Positions 10,901-19,124 of a stretch of 57,500 nt of DNA are shown here, piece after piece. The stretch comes from Symbiodinium natans. Its lineage: Eukaryota > Sar > Dinophyceae > Suessiales > Symbiodiniaceae. Position 1 is the first letter of the stretch, and the number at the start of each line of letters is the position of its first letter. The stretch is taken from assembly GCA_905221605.1 (NCBI GenBank), contig CAJNDS010000837.1:1-57500 (forward strand), given 5' to 3'. Both the position numbers and the translations under genes were made by a program. A model generated the notes under the pieces. That model had not been told where the DNA came from. It did no database searches and saw only the letters and a program-made list of their open reading frames with translations.

Positions 10901-13900
10901 TTCGGGTTTAGGGTTGTCTATTTTTGAGTTTCGGGTGTTCCTGTCGCTCTGCGGCGAACCCCTTTACTAATCGGAGCCCAATACTAAACCCTAAGCCCTA
11001 CGACCCACAAATCTCATGCCCTGACGCCCTGACTTCTCCCCGTGCCTAAAGCCATCACCTCGGTTGGGGGTTGAGGGTTGAGGGTTTGGGGTTTGGGGTT
11101 TAGGGTATGTGGTTTAAGGTTCAAGGGTCAGGGGCTTGCTTCAGAAGTTAGGGTTTAGGGTTGAGGGTTTAGGGTTTAAGGTGTAGGGGGCTTTTGAGGA
11201 TGATCCTCGGCGTGGCCCGTAAACCAAGCCCCAAACCCCACCAGCTGTAGTTCAAGATTTCGAACCTCCACACCCATAACCCCTGACCTTTACATGGAGA
11301 ATATAGGGAAGCATTCTACCATACCCCCTGATTTCGCTTAAGGGTATGCCCACTTAGAAAGATGAAGCACTTCGGAGCACCCTCGTAGCCTGGCCCCTTC
11401 TCAGACAGCAATTCCGGGTTCATGGGTTAAAAACCCCAAAGCCCCACTTTCTATCCCCTTAGACGTCTTGCTGCCGGAGGCACGTAGATACTCAGCAGCA
11501 CCAGCACCACGGACCACAGCAGAGATGGAATCGATCCTGGCAAGATCCTGACCTGATCATAAAAACCCTAAGCCTTGAACCCTATAACCCGGCTCCAGCT
11601 GTTGGTTGAGAAGCCAGGAAGTGATACCCCTTTACCCCTTTGTTGCCATCTGGCCAAGACCTTAAAGAAGCCTAAAAAGCGCCAAAGCCCTTGCTTGAAA
11701 TTCACGTGGTTCACTGGTCGAACTACCCGGTGTAGAGCAGAGGATTCAGGCTTTTCGGTCTTGGGGCTAGACTCGGTCTTGGACAGCAATGGTACCCAAG
11801 CAGTCGTTTTAATTCTTCTAGGTTTCTTGGGAGACTCGTTGATGTTTAGGATTTAGGAGTCCATGGTCTGGGGGGTTGACGGATGCAGGGGGTGTAGGGT
11901 TTTAACCAGGGATTAGGGCCCTAAGCTTTGTAAGACGTGAGGGTGTCAACTGCAGGGGGGCTCCTGACGAAGGACATCGGGTTCTCTGAGTTTGGGGTGG
12001 CCCTAAACCCTCAACCCCACAAGTCTACACCCAAATGTAGGATCAGGGTTTGCTGGTTTGGGGCTTTGGGGTTCAGGCGGCCTTCATCTAGAGAACCCCG
12101 AGTCCCAATTCTCCTTGAAGAAGGGAGCTGAAAGCCGAAATACAGGCCAGCTGCGCCAGAGATACCGCTGGTCATCCGCACCAGATCCTCGCAGAAAGGT
12201 GCATATTTGGGTTCAGAATTTTAAAGGTTTGATCTGAATTCAGGGCGCAGTTCTTGTTCAAGGGATACTGGGCCAAATGTTGGAGCACCCGTACCGGCCG
12301 AGCCATCCAGGTCCAACAAAACAAAAAGATGAAGAAAGGCGACCTGATAGAACTAGAGTGCGTCGCACGATGGGCTTGCATCTTTCGATAGAAAATGCGG
12401 CTTCTTGGGAGCTTTCAAGATCTTCGTAACTTATCACCTTCTTTGCAACTGAAGCGGACAGAGGGGCAAACAGATAAACTATGCAATGAAGGGTGACCAG
12501 TAGGATTTTTCTGAAAACCACTCGCTTTTGACAAAAATGTGTTCCCCTAGAAAATCGTGCCCGTAAAGAAAAAACAAACCCTTCGATAGACGCATGCCTT
12601 GAGCTCCTCAAACTACTATGGGGTTCGTAAGGGAGGGGGGTTCATGGGGGGTAGGTACCTAGAAACACCTGACGGAAGCTTAGGGAGCCTTAGGGAGTAT
12701 TAGGGAACCTTGGGTTGCATACCCCCCCCCCCCCGGAACCCCCCACCCTTAAGAACTGAAGGAAAAAGGTAAAATGGTCCCAACCAAAACGTTAAACACA
12801 CGCCCTTCTTTAAAGAGCACTTCTGCCCTTTGGGAAACCAAGTGAGGGTTTGCGATAATAAGGGACCCCTAATGTAGAACCCCACATAGGGGATCCCCTC
12901 ATGATAGGGACCCCAATAAGGTCCCAAAAAAGATTGCAGTAAAAGTCTGCAACAGTTGAGAAACTCATCAAACCTCCGTGTTTGGAAAACCATGCCTGCT
13001 GACCCGAAAGCATCAAACGCCCGCATTTTGCACTGAGAAACCCGGACCAACAAATGCGTGACGCTTGATTCTTACGTGCTAGCAGGAGCAGGAGAGTTGA
13101 AAGGAAGCTTAGTCGAGAAGAAACGGGGCTGTTGAGATGACCACCCATGTTCAAGTCTGCCCATGAGCGCAAGACTCCAAGCTCCAAACGACCGAGCCCT
13201 TCAAGCATGAACTGCAAACCCCATCCCAACTTTGATTTTAGGGTGTAGGGATTCGGGATTAGGGTTTAGGGCATCTGGGGATTCAGGTGCCTTGGGTTTA
13301 GGGTGCTTCGGGTTTGCTTAGGCTTTGGGGATTTGGGGGTTACACCCAAAGCCTTCAACGCCCAGAGCCCAAAGCCCTGCAAAGAAAGACCTAACTGAAA
13401 CCAATGCACCAAAACCTGAACCCAACAAACTCAACCCTAACAAACCTGAATCCCTAAAACCCACAACCCTTCAGCAACAACAAAAAAAGCCAAGCAATGA
13501 CGACGAAGATCCTTGGACCCCCAAAAAGGGTACCCCTATTTTCGCAAACCCTCTTCCCGAAACCCTAAACCCTAAACCCTAAACCCTAAACCCCAAACCA
13601 AGCCCTTTTTGGACCCGAGCCTGGGAGAAGGTCAGCCGCAGCACGCGGCTGATTCGGCTTAGCCTCGCAAGCCTGCGCAGGGGTCCGTTGCAGGGCAGGA
13701 CCTCCGGCTTTTGAGGGTTCAGGGTTTGGGGTTTAGGGTTTGGGGTTTAGGGTTTGGGGTTTAGGGTTTGGGGTTTAGGGGTTTGGGGGTTTTGATCAAG
13801 GGGTTTGGGGCTTTGAGGGGTTGGGGGATGCTCAGGGCTTTAAGGAGTTTCAGGCGTTTCAGGTGCTTTTGGAGGAGGCATTGAAGGTTTAGGTGTTGAC

Positions 13901-15346
13901 AAGGCGTTGAGGGTTCTAAGGGCTTCTTAAGGTTTCACAGTCCCCAAAAACCCTAAACCCTAGTTACCTAGAACCTTAAACCCTAAACCCTCAACCCTAA
14001 ACCCCAAACCCTAAACCCTAAACCCTAAACCCTAAACCCTAAACCCTAAAGTCGGCGCCTGACGACGCGGACCAAGGAGTAGGCTTGACCCACGTTCACG
14101 GAGTTCACGATCCACAGGATCTTCGAGGCCCATTGGGGGTTTAGGGTTTAGGATCCATGGTTTAAGGTAGCCCTAAACCCTAAACCCTAAACCTCAAACT
14201 CTAAACCCTGAACTTTAGGGTTTAGGGTTGTGATCTTGGAGGCCGCGGGCTTGGCGTCCTTGAGGGGCTTGAGGGGTTTGAGCGTGTTTTGGGGGGTTTG
14301 AGCGGGGTTTTAGGGGGGGCTTTAGGGGTTTAGGGTTTAGGGTTTAGCGTTTAGGGTTTAGGGGTTTTGGCGGTTTTGGGGTGTTTTGGTGGGCTTGAGG
14401 GGATTTGGGTGTTTTTGTCTGTAGCGATTTCAGGCACGTTAAGGGGCTTGCAAGGGGATTGAGGGTTTTTAGGGGATTTAGGGGGTTTACGGGTTTAGGG
14501 TGGTAGGGCTTTTAGGGCTGTGGGTATTTACGCCGCGCCCAAGCCGGTCCACGCATATGTTTTGTGTTATTCTTGGTCTGAACCTCATTGCTGTTCATAT
14601 AAACAGCTGGTACATGCACACATGTGTGGGGGAGTGGAAAGCCCCTACAGCCTAAACCCCCTTACATCCAAAGCCCGAATTGGCAAAACCCTACATGGCA
14701 AGCCGCCTGAACTTAGCCTTACATCTTTGCCACCCCAACCGTGGTAGAAAGGTCTAAGAGCTCAGGGGTTCGTCTTCGAGTTCTTGGGCTCTAAACCCTA
14801 AAGCCTAAACCCTAAACACTTCTCCAGTCTCAGGTTTTGGGGTTGCATTGCTTGATGGTTCCGGGTGAGACTCCGTGCGCTGAGGCGTCCACCAGCTGAA
14901 CGATGTCCTCGGTGAGAACTATACTGAAACCCGACACCCTACACCCTAAACCCTAAACCTAAGCCCTGAAGCCCTAAAGCCCTAGAACCCTAGAACCCTA
15001 AAACCCTAAAACCCCAAAACCCCAAAACCCGAAAGCCCTAAAGCCCTAAAGCCCTAAAGCCCCAAAGCCCGAAAGCCCTAAAGCCCTAAAGCCCTAAAGC
15101 CCTAAAGCCCTAAAACCCTAAAACCCTAACACCCTAAAACCCTAAAACCCTAAAACCCTAAAACCCTAAACCCTAAAGTTTGGAGGAGTTTTGGGGGGTT
15201 GATGGACCATGAACTCCAGAGGTCTACTCGACTCCCTGTTTTGGGGGCCTTCTGGTGGCTTCGCCTTAGGGGCATTCAGCAGAGGCCGGCCTAAAACTTA
15301 GGGCTTGTGGGTTTCAGCTCTCATAGCTACTACATATACATATACC

Positions 15347-15377
<31 letters not shown>

Positions 15378-16492
15378 GCATACATCTATATGGGGTGATA
15401 CAGGGCTTGTTTAACAAGCCCTGTATCCTCATAACGTATGAGGCTCCACTCCTGACTCGCCCTGTTGAAGCCCTGGAAAGCCAAGTCCTGGTACATCTCC
15501 CGCTGTTGACGCTTAGGGTTTTAGTGAGGATTTCATGTGTAGGGCGACTCTCGGGATTTAATCGAACCTGAAACCCCTCGACTCCCTAAACCCTAAACCC
15601 TAAACCCGAAACCCTAGACCCTTGGAAAATTCCCCTAAACCCTAACTAAGCCGCCTAATCTCTCTCCCCCAAACGTGCAGACGGGACACGAAGACCACCA
15701 AACCGCAGTCTAGCCAGTTTTGCTTGGATCCTGGGGCGAAGGGCTCTTCGGTTTTAGGGAACTCAAGGGCTCAGGGGCTCAGGGGTTTAGAGTTTAGGGT
15801 TTAGGGTTTCGAAGGGGTGTGGTGAAGGAGGTTGGGGACTTTAGAGACTTCAGGGAATCAGATAGTTTAGGGTTCTTGGAAGCTTCGCCCCCTACAACCT
15901 GAACCCTAAACCCCGAAATTGCCTGCGAATTTTGCTGATGTTTTGAGGGCTTTGAAACCACTGACCTATAGTTTTTTTGGGTTGGGAGGGCTTTCCGGGT
16001 TGTGGGGTCAACAAGGGAGTATCTGGGGTTCATAGGGGTCTAGGCCATTTGAAGAGCAACAAATAAGGCACGTCAAATGTCCAAAAACCAAGCTTTTTTG
16101 CGGTAGGATCGGCCAATAGAGTTTTTGGGCTTGGCGTTTAGGAACGGTTGGGTTTAGGGTATGCATGGCGAAGACACTTCCTGAACTCTGAGCTCTAACT
16201 TCAAAATTAATCCTTAACCGAAGGTTTACCTTGAAACCCTCCAAATATGAAATCTAAGCGAGCTCCACACTCCAAACATGCGGGGGAAGGTATGATATAT
16301 CCCAAGGGTGCACTGAAAACCCCAAGCCCTAACCCCGAAGGGGCCTTTCGAAGAATCTTTGATAGATAAAGGTTGAACGGTTTAGGGTCGAAGGGCCAAA
16401 AACCCTACAGGCGGGTATGCCTGGGAGTCAGCTATGGAGCCTCTTTGAGTGTAGGTAATCCAAACCCTAACCCTAAACCCTTAACACTAAGC

Positions 16493-16535
<43 letters not shown>

Positions 16536-18555
16536 TTTTCCCCCGCTGCCCTTCCTCCTTTTTTGCGAAACCCTCTTTCCTCCTTTCCTGTCCTGGCGCC
16601 GGCCCGGCTGCCGAGGCGGCGCGCGCAAGCGTTTACAATTATTCGTCCCTGCGCCCTTATGCCTTAAACCTGATCCCTGGGTCTCAACAGACTCCCAAAG
16701 AGCCGAGGGTCGGAAGTACTCGAGGACGCCCTGCAAGAAGAACATCCTGGGCGACGGCAAAGGAATCCTACTAAAGGTGCTTAGACTTAGGGTTTCGGCT
16801 TCAGGGTTACCATAACTCCCCCCCAATCATGGTAAGTTGCCATTTTTCCCCGGGAAGCCTAACATCCTAAAAACCCTAACCCCCGCCCCCCCCCCCCTGG
16901 CAGCAGCCCAGCAGCTTCACCACCATCTCCACGAAGAAGCCGGCGGTGAAGCAGATCTTAGACGTGGGGAGGGGGGGGAGGGGATGAGGGAGTTGGAGAA
17001 GGGGTGCAGGGGGGCTGTAGTGCCCAAAACCTTAACCCTCCGTCCCCGCTTCAAGCCCTGAAACTCTCCCGGAAGCCCAGGGCGCCAGGACGTGCTTCAA
17101 GGTCCAGGAGGGCTGCAGTGTTCCAGGGTTCTTTGGGAGGCCCCGAGATCATTGCAACTATCGTGGCCTGATGCTTCTTCTCCAGTGTGTGCAGTGCCCC
17201 TGTGATGTCTCCAGGGTTTAGGCAAGGTCACCCCTAACCGAAGCCCTAGACCCTAAACCCTCAGTACTTCTTCTTTTGCAACCCTCCAGCTTCTTCCAGA
17301 TTCGGGTCCCTTTTCTTCTTAAGGGGGCTCTTTAACTCAGCCCTGAATTCCCTAGGCCCCCCGAACCCTCAGCCGGAGCAACCAACACCTTCAGCCCCGA
17401 GCCATCCAGAAAGCTCAGTGCGCTGCGTCCACCCACTGCCAACCTGGTGATGTTTGGGGGGGTGAGTTGGCCCCGCAGACCTTTCATCCCCAAACCCTAA
17501 ACCCTAGCATTTAAGCTATTGAAGTACCCTACTTGAAGCAGGACCCTAAAGTCTGAATCCCAAGACCCTGTAAAATCCCGCCCCAGCATCCCTCTCCCCT
17601 TTGTGATGATACGTGCTGGGCTAGGGCTAGGGTTTAGGGGCTAGGGTTATTCGGGGCTTGGAGAGTCAATCCGATCTGGGGGGTGGGGGGGGGACCCTCT
17701 CAGAAAACAAAAGACACACAAAAACACCGAGATGACATGGGAGTTCGGCGAGCCCTTACAACGGTAAGTACTTCGGGCACCGTAGATATTGAACTCTGAG
17801 CCCCAAACTCAAAACCCCCGAAACCCTCGGAGCCCTCTCAGCCCAGAAGGCCTTGCCAGACATCCGTCTCATCGGCGGAGAGGCCGATCACCACAGCGTT
17901 GGCGACCACCAGCACGCCTGTTTTTTAGCTTCAGTTGTTGGATTCCCAGACTGTGTCTTGGGGCCTTTTGGGTTTCTTCTCGGGGGGTTTAGGGACTCAG
18001 TTTGAGGGGGTCTTGTGATCCGCTCCTTGGTGTTGGGAGCTTCCTTTTGAGGCCGCTGGGGCCTGCAACTGAAACCGACCTCCAGACCAGTTTGAAGGGT
18101 TCAGGGTTTCGTGATTGGTGCTCTTCAGGTTTAAGGCTTTGAGGGTTTAGTCGGTTTTAGTCTGGGGGTCCAGGTCTTTCGCCCACAGCTCCAACAAAGG
18201 CCCTAAACCCTAAAAACCTCACTAAACCCGAAACCCGAAACCCTAAACCCTAAACCCTAGACCCCCCGCCTGTGGTTGCATCGAGCATTGCTTCCTTCTG
18301 GGGTCTCGTCATGGCCCGTGCCTTCTCCCACAGCGACATCCGACCTCGTGCGGTTTTTGGGCTTTAGGTGGTGAAGGGTGTTTGGGTTTAGAGGTTTAGG
18401 GTTTAGGGTGCAGGGGGTTGAAGAGGTTTAGGGCTGAGGGATTTAGGGGTTTACCGGGGGTTTGGGGCACAGGCGTTTCCCAAGCCCTGATCTTGCTTCA
18501 GCCGGTACACCCCAAGCTGCCAAATGTGTTTCTTCACCTGTCCGGAGTCCTTCTT
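4853..18555 (-). CDS. Multi-exon voltage-gated cation channel domain (S1-S6), umbrella entry
   Basis: About seventeen minus-strand exons listed separately spell one six-transmembrane channel domain with pre-S1 region, voltage-sensor S4, re-entrant pore loop and S6, followed by the start of a cytoplasmic tail. Such proteins sit in a membrane and pass cations on depolarisation. Seen: exon order matches S1 to S6, S4 has Arg at every third residue, the pore exons read VPRS then TLFRCAFGDCS, and junction phases agree at almost every step. Known: dinoflagellates carry large families of Ion_trans-domain proteins with long cytoplasmic tails. Inferred: the ion selectivity; the filter lacks an obvious calcium-channel glutamate, so I do not assign an ion. 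Introns run from about 0.1 to 2 kb and are loaded with TTTAGGG-like motifs. Donors are a GT/GC mix. Only one S1-S6 set was found, so this is either a single-domain subunit or one domain of a larger protein. Confidence 0.82.
5051..5084 (-). CDS. Small exon directly after S6
   Basis: A good acceptor (CTGTCTGCAG) precedes AATEGEKAAKA. Joined to the 5903-5938 exon in phase 0 it reads FVESTMM then AATEGEKAAK, like the start of the cytoplasmic helix after S6 in this channel class. The donor is either a GC after AAG (exon end 5055) or a GA after GCAG (end 5051). Flanks: CCCCTAAG-like motifs at about 5020 and TTTAGGG at 5149-5180. Confidence 0.6.
5903..5938 (-). CDS. Exon, S6 intracellular end, version B
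   Basis: Twelve codons read VISAIFVESTMM with a GAG acceptor and a GTGCCT donor, phase 0 at both ends. The pattern I-S-A-I-F-V-E-x-T-M is typical of the inner end of S6 in dinoflagellate channels. It would follow the GT-donor form of 8080-8118. A second exon with a very similar sequence lies at 6203-6259. Confidence 0.7.
6203..6259 (-). CDS. Exon, S6 intracellular end, version A
   Basis: After a GTCGCAG acceptor the frame reads SLISALFVERQRLDIALS and exits at a GC donor (TCAG then GCAGC). It enters with TT, so the upstream exon must supply one base. The GC-donor form of 8094-8118 supplies A, giving a hydrophobic run FYAVVWVF then ISLISALFVE. It may be a mutually exclusive alternative to 5903-5938, or a decayed copy of it. 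Confidence 0.55.
6260..8079 (-). other. Intron between the two S6 pieces
   Basis: Contains CCCAAAC repeats at 6328-6392, further mixed telomere-like blocks and no exon I can place in the channel. A minus frame at about 7500-7560 (SVGLKEELENEH before GTGAGG) and one at 6840-6930 look exon-like but would interrupt S6. Confidence 0.5.
8080..8118 (-). CDS. Exon, S6 first half
   Basis: After a CTCTGAG acceptor the minus strand reads FYAVVWVFSGGRG, phase 0, matching the phase at the end of the pore exon. Two donors are possible: GT after GGC (end 8080, phase 0, fits 5903-5938) or GC after TTCA (end 8094, phase 1, fits 6203-6259). The hydrophobic FYAVVWVF is the right kind of residue run for S6 directly behind the pore. 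Confidence 0.6.
8565..8616. repeat. CCCTAAA array, start of the intron after the pore exon
   Basis: Six near-perfect plus-strand CCCTAAA units. On the coding strand they follow the donor GTAGGGCTTAGGG immediately, so the intron opens with the repeat. Confidence 0.95.
8619..8711 (-). CDS. Exon, pore helix and selectivity filter
   Basis: Thirty-one codons between an ACGCCCAG acceptor and a GTAGGG donor, phase 0 at both ends. The frame reads TLTLFRCAFGDCSTSGG and then SPIFEHITEPLGQS. This is the pore loop of an Ion_trans-type channel (TLFRC..GDC followed by a turn and an amphipathic helix). The filter centres on AFGDCS. The donor is itself a variant telomere motif. Upstream, the intron to 9145 contains another open stretch at 8795-8840 that I do not include. 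Confidence 0.88.
9145..9192 (-). CDS. Exon, turret to pore helix
   Basis: Sixteen codons LTGKYFASVPRSARRS, acceptor GCGTGCAG, donor GTCTCG, phase 0 at both ends. F-x-S-V-P-R-S immediately before TLTLFRC is the expected lead into the pore helix in this channel family. Flanks are typical: CCCTAAA at 9074-9110 and TTTAGGG-like repeats at 9216-9290. Confidence 0.88.
9217..10182 (-). other. Intron, mixed telomere-like repeats
   Basis: CCCTAAA and TTTAGGG blocks alternate. A plus frame at about 9840-9915 (SAVQVLMFAACQALN) and a minus frame at about 10025-10070 (FGHVLVAGSLNE before GTAACC) are open but have no partner exons. Confidence 0.5.
10183..10230 (-). CDS. Exon, end of S5 and turret
   Basis: Sixteen codons PAVFRETVGRSETEYE, acceptor CTCTGAAG, donor GTGCAC, phase 0 at both ends. 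It links the hydrophobic S5 exon at 11484-11536 to the pore exons, as a short extracellular turret should. Flanks: CCCGAAA/CCCTAAA at 10080-10112 and TTTAGGG at 10254-10275. Confidence 0.82.
10231..11483 (-). other. Intron
   Basis: Telomere-like blocks in both orientations (for example 11066-11190), plus a step-repeat fragment at 10755-10800. Nothing here is needed to join the flanking exons. Confidence 0.6.
11484..11536 (-). CDS. Exon, transmembrane segment S5
   Basis: The frame reads SIPSLLWSVVLVLLSIY, a single hydrophobic helix opening with a small linker. Acceptor TTGCCAG; it enters with GA, completing the G left by 12148-12187. Donor GTGCCT in phase 0. S5 in this class commonly starts with a S-x-x-W motif, seen here as SLLWS. 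Confidence 0.88.
12148..12187 (-). CDS. Exon, S4-S5 linker
   Basis: Thirteen codons DLVRMTSGISGAA plus one base. Acceptor TTCTGCGAG in phase 0, donor GC (GCTG then GCCTGT). It bridges the arginine-rich S4 exon and S5 without a phase clash. The neighbouring 12200-13240 lacks telomere-like repeats and contains no channel exon. Confidence 0.8.
12190..13230 (-). other. Telomere-repeat-free intron stretch
   Basis: About 1 kb without TTTAGGG motifs. It has a minus open frame at 12258-12611 with a hydrophobic part (LVTLHCIVYLFA) and a step-like dispersed repeat at about 12840-12925. It is probably an insertion inside the S4/S4-S5 intron; no gene family recognised. Confidence 0.45.
12840..12925. repeat. 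Step-like dispersed repeat (GGGACCCC type)
   Basis: Alternating GGGACCCCTAAT, ACATAGGGGATCCCC and AGGGACCCCAATAAGG blocks. Similar blocks recur at 19805-19925, 20700-20812, 51380-51530 and 53985-54060. Translated, they give W-G-P-Y/G-V-P-like peptides that I take as repeat-derived, not protein. Confidence 0.55.
13558..13603. repeat. CCCTAAA array, low side of the S4 exon
   Basis: Plus-strand CCCTAAA units. On the coding strand this is TTTAGGG at the 5' end of the intron that follows the S4 exon. Confidence 0.95.
13615..13701 (-). CDS. Exon, voltage sensor S4
   Basis: Twenty-nine codons from a CCGGAG acceptor to a GTCCAA donor, phase 0 at both ends. The core reads RRLARLSRISRVLRL: after a leading Arg, four arginines are spaced exactly three residues apart, the hallmark of a voltage-sensing S4 helix. 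The preceding VLPCNG would be the short S3-S4 loop. The exon sits between a CCCTAAA array (13558-13603) and a TTTAGGG array (13712-13790), the cleanest example of the exon-flank pattern. Confidence 0.9.
13712..13790. repeat. TTTAGGG/TTTGGGG array, high side of the S4 exon
   Basis: Alternating GGGTTTAGGGTTTGG units. On the coding strand this is CCCTAAA/CCCCAAA just before the acceptor. Confidence 0.95.
13973..14049. repeat. CCCTAAA array
   Basis: Nearly perfect CCCTAAA units, ending at an island that is followed by TTTAGGG repeats at 14136-14155. Confidence 0.95.
14938..15176. repeat. CCCTAAAG/CCCTAAAA variant array
   Basis: About 30 units of the eight-base variants CCCTAAAG and CCCTAAAA rather than the seven-base CCCTAAA, so the array has locally homogenised to a different period. 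Confidence 0.95.
15343..15378. repeat. TA microsatellite
   Basis: Alternating TA with a few interruptions. Confidence 0.95.
15397..15427. repeat. Perfect 15-bp inverted repeat
   Basis: GATACAGGGCTTGTT, one central T, then its exact reverse complement. It can form a near loop-free cruciform in DNA. It lies at the edge of an exon-like minus frame. Confidence 0.95.
15675..15730 (-). CDS. Exon, transmembrane segment S3
   Basis: The frame reads SKQNWLDCGLVVFVSRLH. N-W-L-D followed by a hydrophobic run is the classic start of S3. Acceptor CGCCCCAG; it enters with GA, which completes the G from 16670-16730. Donor GTTTGG in phase 0. Flanks: CCCTAAA at 15585-15630 and TTTAGGG at 15785-15812. Confidence 0.88.
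16494..16535. repeat. 42-base cytosine run
   Basis: Uninterrupted C42, next to CCCTAAA motifs, giving G42 on the transcribed strand. Strong G-quadruplex potential; length may also be an assembly estimate. Confidence 0.9.
16670..16730 (-). CDS. Exon, S2-S3 loop
   Basis: Twenty codons plus one base. The frame reads GVLEYFRPSALWESVETQ between a strong acceptor (TTCTTCTTGCAG) and a GTTTAA donor. In channels of this class S2 is followed by a glycine and an EYF..W stretch before the N-W-L-D of S3, as seen here. Confidence 0.85.
16903..16956 (-). CDS. Exon, transmembrane segment S2
   Basis: The frame reads ICFTAGFFVEMVVKLLGC with a CTAAG acceptor in phase 0. FFVEMVVKLLG is a textbook S2: the acidic residue inside the helix and the basic residue after it pair with S4 charges in known channels. 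The exact donor is uncertain (GC-rich GGGCTGCTGCC), so the last codons may shift. Confidence 0.88.
16957..17423 (-). other. Intron with a long open minus frame
   Basis: Between the microexon and S2. A minus frame at about 17070-17220 (ITGALHTLEKKHQATIVAM) is long and protein-like but cannot belong between S1 and S2. It may be an alternative exon or a relic. Confidence 0.4.
17424..17443 (-). CDS. 20-nt microexon, S1-S2 loop
   Basis: Only six complete codons: WQWVDA, preceded by GT that completes the G left by the S1 exon. Acceptor ATCACCAG, donor GC (GACGCA then GCGCAC), out in phase 0 to match the S2 exon. The joined product DVWQ, GWQWVDA, ICFTAGFFVE fits the tryptophan-rich S1-S2 loop of this channel class. 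The small size makes it the least certain of the chain. Confidence 0.65.
17852..17917 (-). CDS. Exon, transmembrane segment S1
   Basis: After an AAAACAG acceptor the frame reads VLVVANAVVIGLSADETD and then VWQ. V-x-N-A-x-x-I-G-L is the conserved signature of S1. It enters with GC (completing the G of 18270-18344) and leaves one G before a GC donor (GCCTTC). Confidence 0.9.
18270..18344 (-). CDS. Exon, cytoplasmic segment before S1
   Basis: Twenty-four codons beginning RMSLWEKARAMTRPQKEAM and ending in LDATT. Acceptor CACGAG, donor GC (ACAG then GCGGGG). Phase fits both neighbours. Flanks are textbook: CCCTAAA at 18218-18262 and TTTAGGG-like repeats at 18360-18412. Confidence 0.85.
18486..18555 (-). 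CDS. Exon, N-terminal cytoplasmic segment
   Basis: Twenty-three codons plus one base: KKDSGQVKKHIWQLG then VYRLKQDQ. Acceptor GGGCCCAG, donor GC (CAGG then GCTTGG). The leftover G joins GT of the next exon as glycine. Right flank TTTAGGG at 18626-18650. Confidence 0.78.
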
Positions 18556-18833
18556 CTGGGCCCCTGGCGGTACGTGAAGTCCTGAGCCTCCTTGCAGATG
18601 CGCCAGATAGGTCTAGATGATATCTAGGGTCTAGGGTTTAGGGTTTAGGGATAGGGCTTAAGATTCCACAGAACAAGGCTTTCTGAAGGTCTAACCTCGC
18701 ACTTCAAAAGGTTCCGTGGCACCAGCTCACACATTTCCAGCCCTAGGCATACGGCAAGAGTTGCAAGGCGACGCTTGGGGTTGGTAGCCGACCTCAAAAC
18801 CCTGAAAACCCTAAACGCCACCCGCCCGAGACA

Positions 18834-18876
18834 CTAGACCCTAGACCCTAGACCCTAGACCCTAGACCCTAGACCC
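18834..18876. repeat. CCCTAGA tandem variant
   Basis: Six copies of the variant CTAGACC in a row, then ordinary CCCTAAA. Local homogenisation of a telomere-like unit. Confidence 0.95.
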
Positions 18877-18881
18877 CAAAC

Positions 18882-19044
18882 CCTAAACCCTGCCTAAACC
18901 CTAAACCCTAAACCCCCTAAACCCTAACTAAACCCTAAACCCTAAACCCCCTAAACCCCCTAAACCCCCTAAACCCCCTAAACCCCCTAAACCCGCTAAA
19001 CCCCCTAAACCCCTAAACCCCCTAAACCCCCTAAACCCTAAACG
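18882..19044. repeat. CCCCCTAAA variant array
   Basis: CCCTAAA units passing into a run of CCCCCTAAA (nine-base period), on the low side of the exon at 19057-19118. Confidence 0.95.
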
Positions 19045-19056
19045 AAAACCATGCAC

Positions 19057-19118
19057 CCCCGAAGTCGAAGGGTCGCTGATGGGCAGCAGGACTCGCGAGG
19101 GAAGCGATCCGAGAGTTG
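19057..19118 (-). CDS. Exon, N-terminal cytoplasmic segment
   Basis: Twenty codons: TLGSLPSRVLLPISDPSTSG. It enters with two bases and exits in phase 0 at a GTGCAT donor, which matches 18486-18555. The acceptor is CCTTCAG within a CCCTTTAA-type repeat. Inverted flanks: 18882-19044 (CCCCCTAAA) and 19125-19272 (TTTAAGGG). Confidence 0.65.
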
Positions 19119-19124
19119 CTGAAG

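Larger units (their letters stand above)
13702..15674 (-). other. S3-S4 intron with extra exon-like islands
   Basis: A nearly 2-kb gap between phase-compatible S3 and S4 exons. Inside are minus frames that look like exons: about 14852-14907 (DIVQLVDASAHGVSPG), about 15420-15502 (REMYQDLAFQGFNRASQ), 15185-15290, and 14055-14125 (ILWIVNSVNVGQAYSL). They may be alternative or linker exons, or chance. Confidence 0.4.

Noticed and set aside
17068-17219. Long minus frame ITGALHTLEKKHQATIVAM
   Set aside because: Protein-like but located between the S1-S2 microexon and S2, where a long insert is implausible. Left as an open question.
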